Shown here: one piece after another, positions 48,951 to 59,621 of the stretch
How positions within the stretch are numbered: the stretch's first letter is position 1
Layout: the number at the start of each line of letters is the position of its first letter
From: Latrodectus hesperus
Taxonomy: Eukaryota > Arthropoda > Arachnida > Araneae > Theridiidae
DNA: 64,000 nucleotides
Reading direction: 5' to 3'
Assembly: GCA_037975125.1 (NCBI GenBank)
Contig: CM075857.1
Span: 28,493,749-28,557,748 of the forward strand
Made by a program: the position numbers and the translations under genes
Notes under the pieces: generated by a model
Databases searched by the model: none
What the model was told of the DNA's origin: nothing
Seen by the model: the letters and a program-made list of their open reading frames with translations, nothing else

Positions 48951-51900
48951 TTAATCATCCTCATAAACCCTTGATAAGGCATCTGCGATAACATTATTAT
49001 TACCGGGCTTATGAGCTATTGTGACCTGATAGCGAGAGAGAGCCAGTGACCATCTCTGTAATCTGGCATTCTTCGGGATGCTTTCCGTAAGGTATTTCAG
49101 AGGATTGTGATCTGTGAATAAATTTATGGAAGTTCCGTAAGTCCATGCTTCAAACTTACCAAGTGCCCATATCACAGCATATGCTTCTCTCTCAATGGTA
49201 CTCCACTTAGTCTGCGCTGGAGTTAATTTCTGACTGGCGAAGGTTATAGGCTTAGGATTTCCATCTGTGTCTCTCTGCATTAAACATGCTCCAATGCCAG
49301 TAACCGAAGCATCTGTGTGGAGTTCAAATTGATTATTTAGATCAGGGGTTGACAATGAAGTGACAGCACATAAACTATCTTTCAATGAGATGAAAGCCCT
49401 TTCTGTCTCTTCAGACCAAGGGATATCATTTGGTACAGATTTTCTGGTCAGATCTGTTAATGGCTTAGCAATGTTTGCATAATGAGGCACATATTCCCTA
49501 TAATAATTAAACAGTCCTAATATTGATCTTAAGGCTTTCTTTGTTCTTGGCGATTTTAAGTTTTTGATAGCTGCAATTTTATCCGGATCGGGCCCATGCT
49601 CTCCTGATCCAACTATATGACCTAAGTATTTTACCTTTGATCTAGCAAATGTGCATTTTGCTAAATTTGCGCTAAAATTGCACTGCTTTAATGTTTTCAA
49701 AACCGTTCTTAGATGGTTCAAATGTTCTTCCCAACTAGATGAATAAATTATGATATCATCCAGGAAACTTTCAACAAAATCATTATGAGGTCTTAGGATC
49801 TGATTCATAGTTTTCTGAAAAGTAGCTGGAGCACCTGCAAGTCCAAATGGCATTACTTTCCACTGATACTGTCCCTTAGGTGAAACGAAACTCGTTAATT
49901 CTCGACTATCTTGATCCAATGGAATTTCCCAATAACCTTTAAGGATGTCTAAAGTTGATAGATACTTTGCCGCACCAGCTTTGAATCGTAATTCTTCTGA
50001 ATTTTGCATTGGAAATGGAGCTATTTTAGATTCAGAATTTAGTCCCCGATAATCGACACATAGTCGAATCGTTCCGTCTTTCTTTGCGACACATACAAGA
50101 GGATAAACAATTTCTGCAGAAGATGGTTCTATTAAATCCTTGTTTAATAGTTCCTTTATTTGATTTTCCACCTGAGGTTTTAGTGATTCCGGTATTCGGT
50201 AAATATGAGGCTGTTTCCTTTCGATTCCAGTTTTTAATGTTATTTTATGCGGTTGTACTTTAGCTCGTTTTAATTCACCATTGAAAACGACTCTGTAGTC
50301 TTTGAGAATTGTTAAAAGCTGAGTCTTTTGCTTCGGAGATAGATTTGACAATTCTGTCTTTTCTTCTAGCTGTTTCCAACAGTCCTTTATTTCTCCAAGG
50401 CCTCCTAGAGGTACAGGTTTAACTTCCCCAAAATCTTCATCAGCTTCATATATTATACCCACCGTATTCATCGGTTGGATATATTTCCTTAGCTTATTCT
50501 GATGCAGATGACGGATGCTTCCATCCGGTAGCTTAACTGCATAAGAATGTGGTGATTTTTGTTCTACAATTTCTCCTGGACCTTTCCACCTAGAACAAAG
50601 TTTGTTTGTAGAGTCTGGAATCAACACAATAACCTCATCTCCAATAGATAATTCTTTTGATTTGGATCTCAAATTATGATAATGTACATATTTCTCCTGT
50701 TGATTTTTAGTATGCTCATCAGCGTATTCCACAGCTTCCTGCAACCTACTTCGAACCTTCTGAAGATAATCAGTGATTGATTCACCAATACCTTGAGGTA
50801 AAACAACTTCATCTTCCCATGTAGATTTTAAAATTGCTAAAGGTCCAACTGGGGGGCGTCCATGAACTAGTAGATATGGTGAGACCCCAGTAGTAGCGTT
50901 TGGCACTTCACGATATGCCCATAAGAGAAAAGGCAGCTGTTTGTCCCATCCTCTACCTTGCGACCTTATAGCATGATGTAACATTGACTTCATTGTGCCA
51001 ATCCATCTTTCTATTAATCCGTTACTCTGTGGGTAACCTGGTGTAGAGAATTTTGGTACAGTCCCTAATCTTTTAAGAAATTCTTGCGTTAACTTGGCAG
51101 CAAAATTTGTTCCATTGTCCATAGCAATGATTCGAGGAATGCCAGTCCTCATAAAAATTTCCATAAAAGCATCGCACGTCGCTTTTGCAGTCAAAGATTT
51201 AATAGGAATTGCTTCTGGCCACCGACTGTGCTGATCCATAACACACAATACATACTGATGTCCCCTAGAAGATTTAGGTTCAATAGGTCCTAAAATGTCA
51301 GCGTTCACTACTTGAAAGGGTAGTTCTGGTCTACCAACAGCTTCTATAGGTCCTCTGTCTTTCAGTTTGGTTTTCCTCCGCAATTGACAATCGTGGCAAG
51401 ATTCACACCAACGTTTGACATCTTTTGGCATACCTTCCCACCAAAAAGACATCGCAATTCTTTCCTTGGTTTTTCTAGAGGCAAGATGTCCTCCTGTTGG
51501 TGTTTCATGAGCCAATTTTAAAATTTCTTTTCTCCTGCAATCAGGAACTACAAGCTGTACATATTTCTGTCCTGCCACATTGCCTGTGTGGTACAGTAAA
51601 TCTGATTCCAGCCAGTAATTGTTCTTACGCTGTCTGGCATCTTCAAAACACCGATTTAATGTAGCGCAGGACAACTGTTCATTTCTTAATATCTTTGCTT
51701 GCGAAATTGGAGTATTATTTTCTTCATCCTTAATAGCGATTATTTCTTCATTTAACAAGCTATTTTCCACGGGAGTAGTCGAAACCTCTACTTCAGAATT
51801 TTCTAAATCAAGTGTTCCTTGATTTGCTTCGATTTCCTTGTGAGCTTCTATTTTCCTTCCCTCCACATTGAAAGTATTCGAAACTATTTCTTTCCCGTGG

Positions 51901-53258
51901 ATATTTTTTATTTCCTTTCCGAGATATTTTCTTCTTTGTTCTTTCAACAAACTGAAAACTCTAGGAGTGATCAAAGCTTGTTCATGCAATCCTTCAACAA
52001 CCGCAGCATGCACCATGATATACGGCCTGATATCATCATCTGCTGACCAAAGACTAAGTGGAACAGAAACAAGCTTTCCTTCAACCGGAGATCCAATTGC
52101 AGGCCTCAAGTAAATTTTCCCACTTGACTGCAACATTTCTTCTGGCACCACTGACTTCCGCAGTACTGTAATTTCCGCACCACTATCAATGATTCCTTGA
52201 AACTTATTATCTCCTATATTTAAATCAACTCGTAAAAGCTCACCATCCTTTTCGCTGATTGGAATTTCCCAATCGAAACTTGCATTACCTATTTTAATGC
52301 AAAGTTCATTTAACCCTTTCTTGCTTACTTCAGTTTCACTTCTATTAGAAACTTGAGATACTGTATTCATTTGTGGGCAAAATTTCTTCAAATGACCCTC
52401 TTCTTGACATTTGTAACACTTTAATACCTTTTTATCTGGAGAGCAACTCGCCGTGTTATTTCCGAAACGATTCTGTGGTCGTGGATCTGGGTTCTTTTGA
52501 TAATTACAATATTCTTTCCTCTCAAAAAAACTTTTATTTCTAACTTCAGCTGAAAAAGGTTTCCTTACAGTTTCGTTCTGTTTTGTCCCATGTGGGCCAG
52601 GAATAAATTTGGTATAGTTGTGGGGATTATTTGTGAAACCTTTTGGTATCGAAACTAAGAAATTATCAATTTCCCTCACCAATTCAGGGACTGGAAGCCA
52701 ATTTTCAGTCTCTTTCAAAAATATTTGGGACCTTACATGAGTAGGTAAAGTTTCTTTTATTTTATCAGCTACAATAAGCTCTTTAAGTTTAGCAAATGTT
52801 TCTACATCTCTTGATTTTAAATACAGTTCTAATGCAGCTTCCACCCGGGACGCATACTGAGCATAACTTTCATTGTGTAATTTATAACAAGAATCAAAAT
52901 TCTTCTTGTGTTGTAAGGGAGTTATTCTATGTTCCCTTAAAATGAAATTTTTGATTTTGTCATACTGATCTAAATCTTCTTCAGACAACATAGCATTTAT
53001 TCCTTTAGCACGACCCTTTAAACACTGTAAAATAATTTTCCCTTCATACTGCTCGGGTACTTCATAAAGCTTGAACATCCTTTCGGCATGATGGAAAAAG
53101 AAGGGCCATTCTTCGGCTCGTTCCGGGGGATCTAAAATTACCCCTTTCATTATATTTAAATAACCTAGAAATGCGTTTCCTAATTTATCTCGCCCATATT
53201 CGACAGTGCTTCCTGAATTGCTCTCATCTTCCCTTTCTTTTAATTCTAATTCACGCAT
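48951..53258 (-). CDS. Element C polyprotein: Gag, protease, integrase, RT, RNase H
   Basis: 1435 codons. Gag capsid-like region (about 30-260), zinc knuckle Cys281/Cys284/His289/Cys294, retropepsin with Asp358 (IIDSGAE). Then a linker (about 440-545) and integrase: zinc site His584, His591, Cys621, Cys624; core Asp654 (NADILGP), Asp714 (AMDNGTNF), Glu750 (NGLIERW), with 35 residues between the last two; GPF/Y-like module about 868-925 (RWKGPGEIVEQ). RT follows (about 1010-1250; FLDD at 1165-1168), then RNase H with Asp1316, Glu1358, Asp1383 and Asp1426 (ADALSR), ending nine residues later. Ordinary Gypsy pol ends with integrase, so this order is reversed as in Gmr1. The frame is open upstream of the first ATG to about 53360, and the true start probably lies in the 53332-53544 frame. 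Confidence 0.95.
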   Translation of the reverse strand: MRELELKEREDESNSGSTVEYGRDKLGNAFLGYLNIMKGVILDPPERAEEWPFFFHHAERMFKLYEVPEQYEGKIILQCLKGRAKGINAMLSEEDLDQYDKIKNFILREHRITPLQHKKNFDSCYKLHNESYAQYASRVEAALELYLKSRDVETFAKLKELIVADKIKETLPTHVRSQIFLKETENWLPVPELVREIDNFLVSIPKGFTNNPHNYTKFIPGPHGTKQNETVRKPFSAEVRNKSFFERKEYCNYQKNPDPRPQNRFGNNTASCSPDKKVLKCYKCQEEGHLKKFCPQMNTVSQVSNRSETEVSKKGLNELCIKIGNASFDWEIPISEKDGELLRVDLNIGDNKFQGIIDSGAEITVLRKSVVPEEMLQSSGKIYLRPAIGSPVEGKLVSVPLSLWSADDDIRPYIMVHAAVVEGLHEQALITPRVFSLLKEQRRKYLGKEIKNIHGKEIVSNTFNVEGRKIEAHKEIEANQGTLDLENSEVEVSTTPVENSLLNEEIIAIKDEENNTPISQAKILRNEQLSCATLNRCFEDARQRKNNYWLESDLLYHTGNVAGQKYVQLVVPDCRRKEILKLAHETPTGGHLASRKTKERIAMSFWWEGMPKDVKRWCESCHDCQLRRKTKLKDRGPIEAVGRPELPFQVVNADILGPIEPKSSRGHQYVLCVMDQHSRWPEAIPIKSLTAKATCDAFMEIFMRTGIPRIIAMDNGTNFAAKLTQEFLKRLGTVPKFSTPGYPQSNGLIERWIGTMKSMLHHAIRSQGRGWDKQLPFLLWAYREVPNATTGVSPYLLVHGRPPVGPLAILKSTWEDEVVLPQGIGESITDYLQKVRSRLQEAVEYADEHTKNQQEKYVHYHNLRSKSKELSIGDEVIVLIPDSTNKLCSRWKGPGEIVEQKSPHSYAVKLPDGSIRHLHQNKLRKYIQPMNTVGIIYEADEDFGEVKPVPLGGLGEIKDCWKQLEEKTELSNLSPKQKTQLLTILKDYRVVFNGELKRAKVQPHKITLKTGIERKQPHIYRIPESLKPQVENQIKELLNKDLIEPSSAEIVYPLVCVAKKDGTIRLCVDYRGLNSESKIAPFPMQNSEELRFKAGAAKYLSTLDILKGYWEIPLDQDSRELTSFVSPKGQYQWKVMPFGLAGAPATFQKTMNQILRPHNDFVESFLDDIIIYSSSWEEHLNHLRTVLKTLKQCNFSANLAKCTFARSKVKYLGHIVGSGEHGPDPDKIAAIKNLKSPRTKKALRSILGLFNYYREYVPHYANIAKPLTDLTRKSVPNDIPWSEETERAFISLKDSLCAVTSLSTPDLNNQFELHTDASVTGIGACLMQRDTDGNPKPITFASQKLTPAQTKWSTIEREAYAVIWALGKFEAWTYGTSINLFTDHNPLKYLTESIPKNARLQRWSLALSRYQVTIAHKPGNNNVIADALSRVYEDD

Positions 53259-53331
53259 TTTAATTTCATGCTCACGTTGCCTTTCTTCTAGTTCTAATTC
53301 GCGTTGCCTTTCTTCTCGTTCTCGTTCTAAT

Positions 53332-53544
53332 TCACGTTGCCTTTCTTTGGCTTTCTCTCTCTATCCGATCGGAAATTATTGTATTTATTAATTCTCGAAC
53401 AAATGACTCTTCAAAATGTTTAGATTGTGTAATCACATTTTTTAAATCTATTATTTTTGCGTCCGGAGGAATCTGTTCTCCTAACTCATTAGCCAATATT
53501 AACAGATCCTCCTTCCGAGCTTTACCCAAGAATGCGAAAGCCAT
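53332..53544 (-). CDS. Element C Gag N-terminal segment, separated by a frame change
   Basis: 70 codons starting MAFAFLGKARKEDLLILANE and ending in a charged stretch (ISDRIERESQRK). The main polyprotein frame takes over within the same purine-rich stretch, between a TAG near 53362 in that frame and the TGA that ends this one. Element A2 gag also opens with a short helical segment followed by a charged coiled coil, so the two frames were probably one gag. The break may be a one-base slip in the GAGAGAGAAA run or, less likely, a recoding site. Confidence 0.75.
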   Translation of the reverse strand: MAFAFLGKARKEDLLILANELGEQIPPDAKIIDLKNVITQSKHFEESFVRELINTIISDRIERESQRKAT

Positions 53545-54953
53545 TTTAACAACTAATGTTATCGCAAATTACCAAACGTTTAATTATCAATTATTCAAAA
53601 TAAAACATTTAAAATCCTACAAATCATCTTTCTTTTGTTTTATCAATAAAACACTTTCGTTTACTTAGTGCACAAAAAAATTAAATAATTTATTTTAATA
53701 CTTAATTTAAAAATTTATAGTTTCGATTTTCAATTCAACACACTGTAATACACTTAATATATATAAAACTTCAATTATATATAATACACATTAATGAATG
53801 AAAACAATTTAAATTAAGCTAAAAAAAATTGCATATACGAATCATAATACCAGTTTAAGCATTTCAAATTAAATAAATCCTTATCGCAGCAGATCATTAA
53901 GCATAACAACTTAAGTCAATAAAAAAAATTAAATAATTTTTTTAGTAACATGTATTTATGTTCATCACTATTTGTATATACTATTTTACTTTAAAATAAT
54001 ATGAAGCAGAGCTATCGAAATAACCAAAAATCTATTCAATAGTTGCAAGCACAATTACTTTCAAAATATAAAATAATTCAAAACTTCCCCTCTTCAAAAT
54101 GTTTCACACTTTCGGTTTTGAATCAAAATTTAAAATCTAGGTTACTTTACATAAATATTAAATACAATCATAGTAAATAATTAATATACCTTATAATACT
54201 GAATAATTCTGAACACGTTATTTGATAATGCAAAACAATAAACATTTTAGAAGCATTTAAACTTTCTTGAAATAGTTTCTTATTCCATAAACTTATATCA
54301 TTTACATAATAAACAACAAAATGATAATGAAAATTCTAAACAAAAAGATTTATATCCTATTATATCATATTAAACCAAACATACGTTTCAACAATTTACT
54401 ATTCAATAATACAGCATCTTTTAAATTAATGCACATAACTCAAGAAATTGACAATTAGCAACAACAACATCATTATTATTATCAACAACATCATTATTAT
54501 AAATTTGTTTTAATAAACAGATTATTCCAAAAATATTTTTCCTTAATAAATCAAAATTATTTATATATATTTTTAATAATATCACCAGTTAGAGGGAAAA
54601 AAAACTTTTCTGAATCATTATGAACAAATATCAATAACCAATAATATTTCGAAACCAATATCGAAACTTATATATTTTCTCAATTAAATTAAACATTATG
54701 CATATTTATTTTTATCTTGATATTTCAAACATTTAAACAGTTTTTATTAATTATATTTACTTCTTAAACAAAACCCTACAAAGAAATTTAAGAAAATTCT
54801 AAAACAAAAGTTCCCTTAAACCATACATAATTAAAACAAAAATTGGCTCTTAATGGAATGAGAAGCAATCAAAATATACAGACTCACGACTTTGTAGATA
54901 CTTTTCCATCATTAGCATCCCATCATTTCGTATCAATCCGGAACACATCCTGT
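53545..54953 (-). other. Long AT-rich 5' leader of element C
   Basis: 1.4 kb between the primer site and the gag start with no convincing reading frame. It is far more AT-rich than the coding region. It may hold packaging and translation signals. Confidence 0.6.
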
Positions 54954-54964
54954 CGACTGCGCCA
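54954..54964 (-). promoter_or_regulatory. Primer-binding site of element C (tRNA-Ser)
   Basis: The minus strand reads TGGCGCAGTCG one base inside the 5' LTR. This is the complement of CGACTGCG-CCA, the 3' end of arthropod tRNA-Ser, the primer also used by Drosophila 17.6-type elements. Confidence 0.85.
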
Positions 54965-54965
54965 A

Positions 54966-55522
54966 TGTGATTGTTTCCACGAACCTGTCGTTTCCAGGAT
55001 CGTTCAGTAATACGAAAGATCTTGGGTTTTTACTACACATTTATTTTACACAAAAAAAACACATAACATTAACTACAGACACAAACATAATTTTAAATGG
55101 TTCCTTTTTACATCATTTGAAATACCAGAACTTTCCCCTGCCTGGAAACGGCACCTCCGCTACCACTCGTGGCGTTTTTCAAGAACCACGTTCCTTTCGC
55201 TCCCACACACTTTCATGATCTCTTAAACTCCGCCTCCAGCGTCTCCCACATCCGTACACAACGAAACAGAAAGCCATCGTTTTTGAAGAGGACCAAATGG
55301 AACAACTTCGGAAGAAACTTGGCAGGAACTCTGCAACTTCTGGAAGTTCTCAGATTTCCAGTGAGCACGTCACTCGCTAAAACCAATCATACAAATCAAT
55401 TAGCGCCACTCAAGAGATAAGAGGAACTCTATCGCTGTGCAGAATCTTAAATGTCCTCATAATTCTTTCGAAACTGACTCGGAGAAGTGCTGACTGCTTG
55501 CACAATGCTCTCATTATTGACA
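54966..55522 (-). repeat. 5' LTR of element C
   Basis: 557 bp, almost identical to 47942-48500. Confidence 0.95.
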
Positions 55523-55526
55523 CCAG

Positions 55527-55690
55527 GATACTGATATTTTCCCCTTACAACACTGCAAGGGGAGGAAACGATGGTACCTTATATTATGGGACACCAAATG
55601 GGTGTGACAAGTGGCATCAATATCGGATGCCACATGAAATTTAGATGCAGGAGACACACAAGAAAGTCCCAGACATAATGTCACCTCTAA
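55527..55690 (+). repeat. Direct repeat, right copy (flanks element C)
   Basis: Second copy of the 47783-47941 sequence in the same orientation. Before insertion the two were almost adjacent. Confidence 0.7.
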
Positions 55691-58053
55691 AGGGAACGCA
55701 AAAAATGGCATTTTGTGCATTCTAATAAAATTTTCCAACTATTTCTAATTATTTTGTATTCAACATTGGAAAACTTTAAATCATGTGATGTTCTACACTG
55801 CGGGAGCAAATGTATCAGGGAAACTTTTGCATTAGGCAACACCAACTGATTGAAAAATTTCATTAATAATTTTAAAAATCAAAAAGAAGGAAACCTTCTG
55901 GCTTTACTCATATTTTACAAAGAATATTGTATTTTTGTCTTAATTTTTTTATATTAGTTCCATTTGAAATGATGCTGGTCATTTTTGTTCAAAATAAAAA
56001 TTATAAACAATACTTCTATTTAAATATTTTAAATTTAATCAGAATCTACTGCTATTTCTCACAATTTAAGAATATATTGGACAGCTTCACATTGATCTAG
56101 TATTGTCTGCAGGAGCTATATGAGCCTTAAAAACTATTATTCTAAAAATTTATGTTCCTATATTTAGAAACTGAGCCTCCAGACAAATCTTCTAGTCAAT
56201 AAAGCTTCAACGAACATAGAAATAAAATTATTTCACTTTCTTTTTAGATACAAAAGGCCTTCGAATTCAATTTTAAAATGTATACTTTTTAGAACACTGT
56301 CTTAAAGTAAAAGTCGGAATAAAGTGGTGAAATTTGCTTGTTGGAATCAAAAGATTTTAGCCTAAAACTGTGCGACGTACATTATTTTTACTTACAAAAT
56401 AGATCAATATTAATTTTCAAAAGATTTCATGATTTATTTGGATAGGCCAAATGTTATATATCTTTCTTTTATCATTTTTTTATGATTTGAAATTAAACAA
56501 TTGACAAGAAATTTTTTTGCAAGAAAATATAGTTGGTTTAAAAATAATAAATAACATCTATGTATCAAGTTTGATACATTTTATTTAATTATTTATAAAA
56601 TGAGGAGATCGATGTACATAAAACATAAATTAACTCTATGAGCAGTCTCTGAGTGAAGCTGTAATATTGATCGAGATTTATATTACTTTATATATTAAAT
56701 CAGTTTATATTTCAGCATTAATTACTGCCAATGTTTTTGATAAATAACTCTGCAGTTTAAATTTAGTCATTGTTTTACTTTACCATAATGACGTGTTATC
56801 GGTTTCATACTATTTGTCAGATGACGAGTCAGTAGCTTAGGAGGGGAAGGAAGAAGTTCTTATAAATTTACTAATATTTAAAGGTTTATTTACAGAATAT
56901 TTACAGACATCTTTTAGGTAGCTCCTTCATAGTGAGCTCCTTCTTACAATCTCCCTTCTCAACTACTTCTACACACCTCTCAACATGACCTCTTAAACAC
57001 TGCCATCTAGTGGCCACTCATTTTTTAAGTAATAATACAGCTTGATGCTAACAGACGTTTAACAAAATTGTGAAACTAGCATTGACGGATTGAAGGCAAA
57101 CGAACAAAATGGCGTAATGAATATCACCCCAAAACAACTTGTAAGCATTTATATTCAAATTTAACACAGTTTATACAATAGCTGCATCAAAAAGAAAATA
57201 TCACTGAACATATTCAACATATGAGCGTGACGTCATAGGAATAAGACCATTATTGTTATTTACTTATCTCTTTTACCCGTGTTTTAGAGAGAAGCCAAAT
57301 CCAGCTTAAAAAATTTTTTTAATACTTTTTAGATTTTTATATATTTTATGTGATTTTTAAAAGTTTTTAAAATGTGTATTTTTGGAACTTTGGGAAATAT
57401 TTCTCGTTTTAAAAGCATACGTTTAACTTGGCAACAAAAAAATTACAATGCTTGCCAATGGGGGACGGATATCCTACTAGTTCCATTACTTCATATATTC
57501 ATTATACAAAACGTTTCAATATAAGTTATCATAATTCATAATGCCAATTTAATGTCTTTTTGTATAACCGTAATTAATGGATTTTAAAATTAATGGATTA
57601 TCATGATTACGCCACTTTTCTTCAAATCTTATTGTTTTAAAATATCCATGACGTCAGATTAAAGTTTCATCCACGTTGCATTGTATTGAAACGGCTTTAT
57701 AAATCCGACTTATCAATGAATTTACTTGTTGCCTATAAATCACGATCTTCGAACGACAGCAAACAAGGCGAAGTTCATCATCGAATGTCTGAGAATAATG
57801 TTGAAGTTCATTTTGTTAATAAAATGATTTCTTATTTAAAAATAAAAGCATCGATTTGAGAAGCCATTTTTCATTGATTTAAATTAACACGTTGACAATG
57901 GAACAGAAGACAAAGCAAAATGAAAAAGACGAGACAAAGCATCCACTTTAAGTTTAGTTTAAATCAGCAAAGGCGATTTAAATTTTTAAACATTTCACTA
58001 ATTAATAGAATTCTAAATTAATAATTGCAATATTTAAACAATCTCTTAAAACT
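55691..58053. other. AT-rich non-coding stretch
   Basis: No gene recognised. A possible LTR fragment at 56.8-57.0 kb is listed separately. Confidence 0.5.
56838..57025 (-). repeat. Possible solo LTR fragment
   Basis: AAATTTACTAATATTTAAAGG, TTTATTTACAGAATATTTACAG and CACTGCCATCTAGTGGCCAC resemble in style the AT-rich half and the GCC-motif half of the window's LTRs, but no exact partner or target duplication was found. Confidence 0.25.
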
Positions 58054-59621
58054 TAAAGCCCCTATTACATTAGAGTTGCCGGTATTTCAGTGTGTCAACA
58101 TTACGATACGTCACAGCTCGAATTTCGGCAATTTGTTCTCATCGCCCAATAATATAACAGATTTTTTTAACAGCTGCGCAGTTGAGATTTGTACATTATT
58201 TTCTTTTCGCCAAGTTTCAAATGAAAGTTCTTGACATTATTAAGTTGCCGAAAATCAGTAAATTTTTTGTTCCAGCAGCAGTAACTAGAGCAATTCATAT
58301 TGCCAATGATTTTAAAAACTTATCAAGTTTTGACTTCTTTTCACCAAGCGCAAATAATACAGGAAATGGTTGTTTGTTTTCATTTTTGTTTTCTTAATTC
58401 AGTGTTAACGAATGATCGTGAATTTTTCAATTTTTAAACAGCCAAATTTAGATTTAGAATGGGCATATTAATTTCAATATAAAATAATTTACTTGCTTAA
58501 AGATTTGACTACATTTTAACGAATATTTTATAATTCAAATTATTTTGTTTAAATAATTTGAAAGTATTTCCAAATATTTATGAAGATATTCTTACTCGGA
58601 AATATTTTTATGTAATAAAAATGTCAAGCAAAATTTAAAACTATATTATCGAATATAATGAAGAAAATATCAAAACTTAATACCATTAAAATATTGTATA
58701 CATTTATTGGTTTATATTATTTTCTAATTAACTTAATTTAAATGTTATACAATTTGAAACCTAAAAATTTAAACTTGAAGTGTAAGAAATAAGCCTTTTA
58801 TAAAAGATGTACTATTTCTTTTGGATTTTGCTTATATTTTTAATTTTGATAGATACTTTCAAATAGAATTATTTTAAAACCATATTAATATTTAATCTGT
58901 AACTCCAAATAACTAAAATAAAATTAAGACATTTTATTGATCAGACTTTAAGAATTTCCATTAAATGGTATTCATATTAAATGTATCATTTTTTACCCTT
59001 TGTAAGAACTTAAAATAAAAAAATTGCTTTGTTTAAAATGCATAGATTAAAAAAAATCACATTAAGTACTGAATGTCCAATAGTTAGAAATAAATATCTT
59101 ATTAAACTTTTAAAAATGTTTATTAACAATAAAAATTGCATTTACACTTTTCTTTTCTTAATAATTTTTAAATCTTCACTACTCAAGGTTTATTTATGCA
59201 GTGTATTCACATCAATGTTTCTTACCTATGGACTGTCCAAAGATAATGAATGCCAACAGAAATCTAATATTAATTTAAAAAAAATGCGCAGTTAAAAAAA
59301 TCGTATCCTGTCAGACGATAAAATAATGCCATGTCGTGTTATTTCATCGTATGCCTACTTCTACTTCGTTTAGCATTATTTTATACATCGTCCGTATGAA
59401 ATACATGCTAAAGGAAGTAGAAAATCAGAAATAATTGGCAAAGTGAATGATAAAATTTTAACTCAAGAATATATGTGTTTAGATTTCCAAAAAATTATAA
59501 TAAAGAGATAATAAATTTAGTGAATAAATTAAGTAATATATTGGGGAACTTGTTTTATATTCTTAATAAATTGTAAAGGTTACAGAAAAGGAACATTTTT
59601 AATACATTGATGTATTTAGAC

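Larger units (their letters stand above)
47942..55522 (-). mobile_element. Gypsy-class retrotransposon C with inverted pol order, complete and young
   Basis: LTRs of 559 and 557 bp differ by one substitution and two bases of poly-A length. A 5-bp duplication CCAGG flanks them (47937-47941, 55523-55527). On the minus strand: tRNA-Ser primer site, a 1.4-kb leader, a coiled-coil gag start, a 1435-codon gag-pol frame, a polypurine tract, LTR. In pol the integrase precedes RT and RNase H. A single frame break near the gag N-terminus is the only obvious lesion. Confidence 0.95.

Noticed and set aside
51619..52113. Plus-strand frames opposite element C pol, and similar antisense frames opposite B2 and the Tigger gene
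   Set aside because: They lie wholly opposite well-supported coding frames and show no domains.
47942..55522. An env gene making element C or B2 an endogenous retrovirus
   Set aside because: Only 440 bp (C) and 200 bp (B2) of non-coding DNA lie between pol and the 3' LTR, and no membrane-protein frame is present.
58182..58340. A THAP-like zinc finger on the minus strand inside the TIR element (MNCSSYCCWNKK)
   Set aside because: The opening resembles THAP, but the FP-box, downstream Cys-His pair and any transposase are missing, so the resemblance is too short to call.
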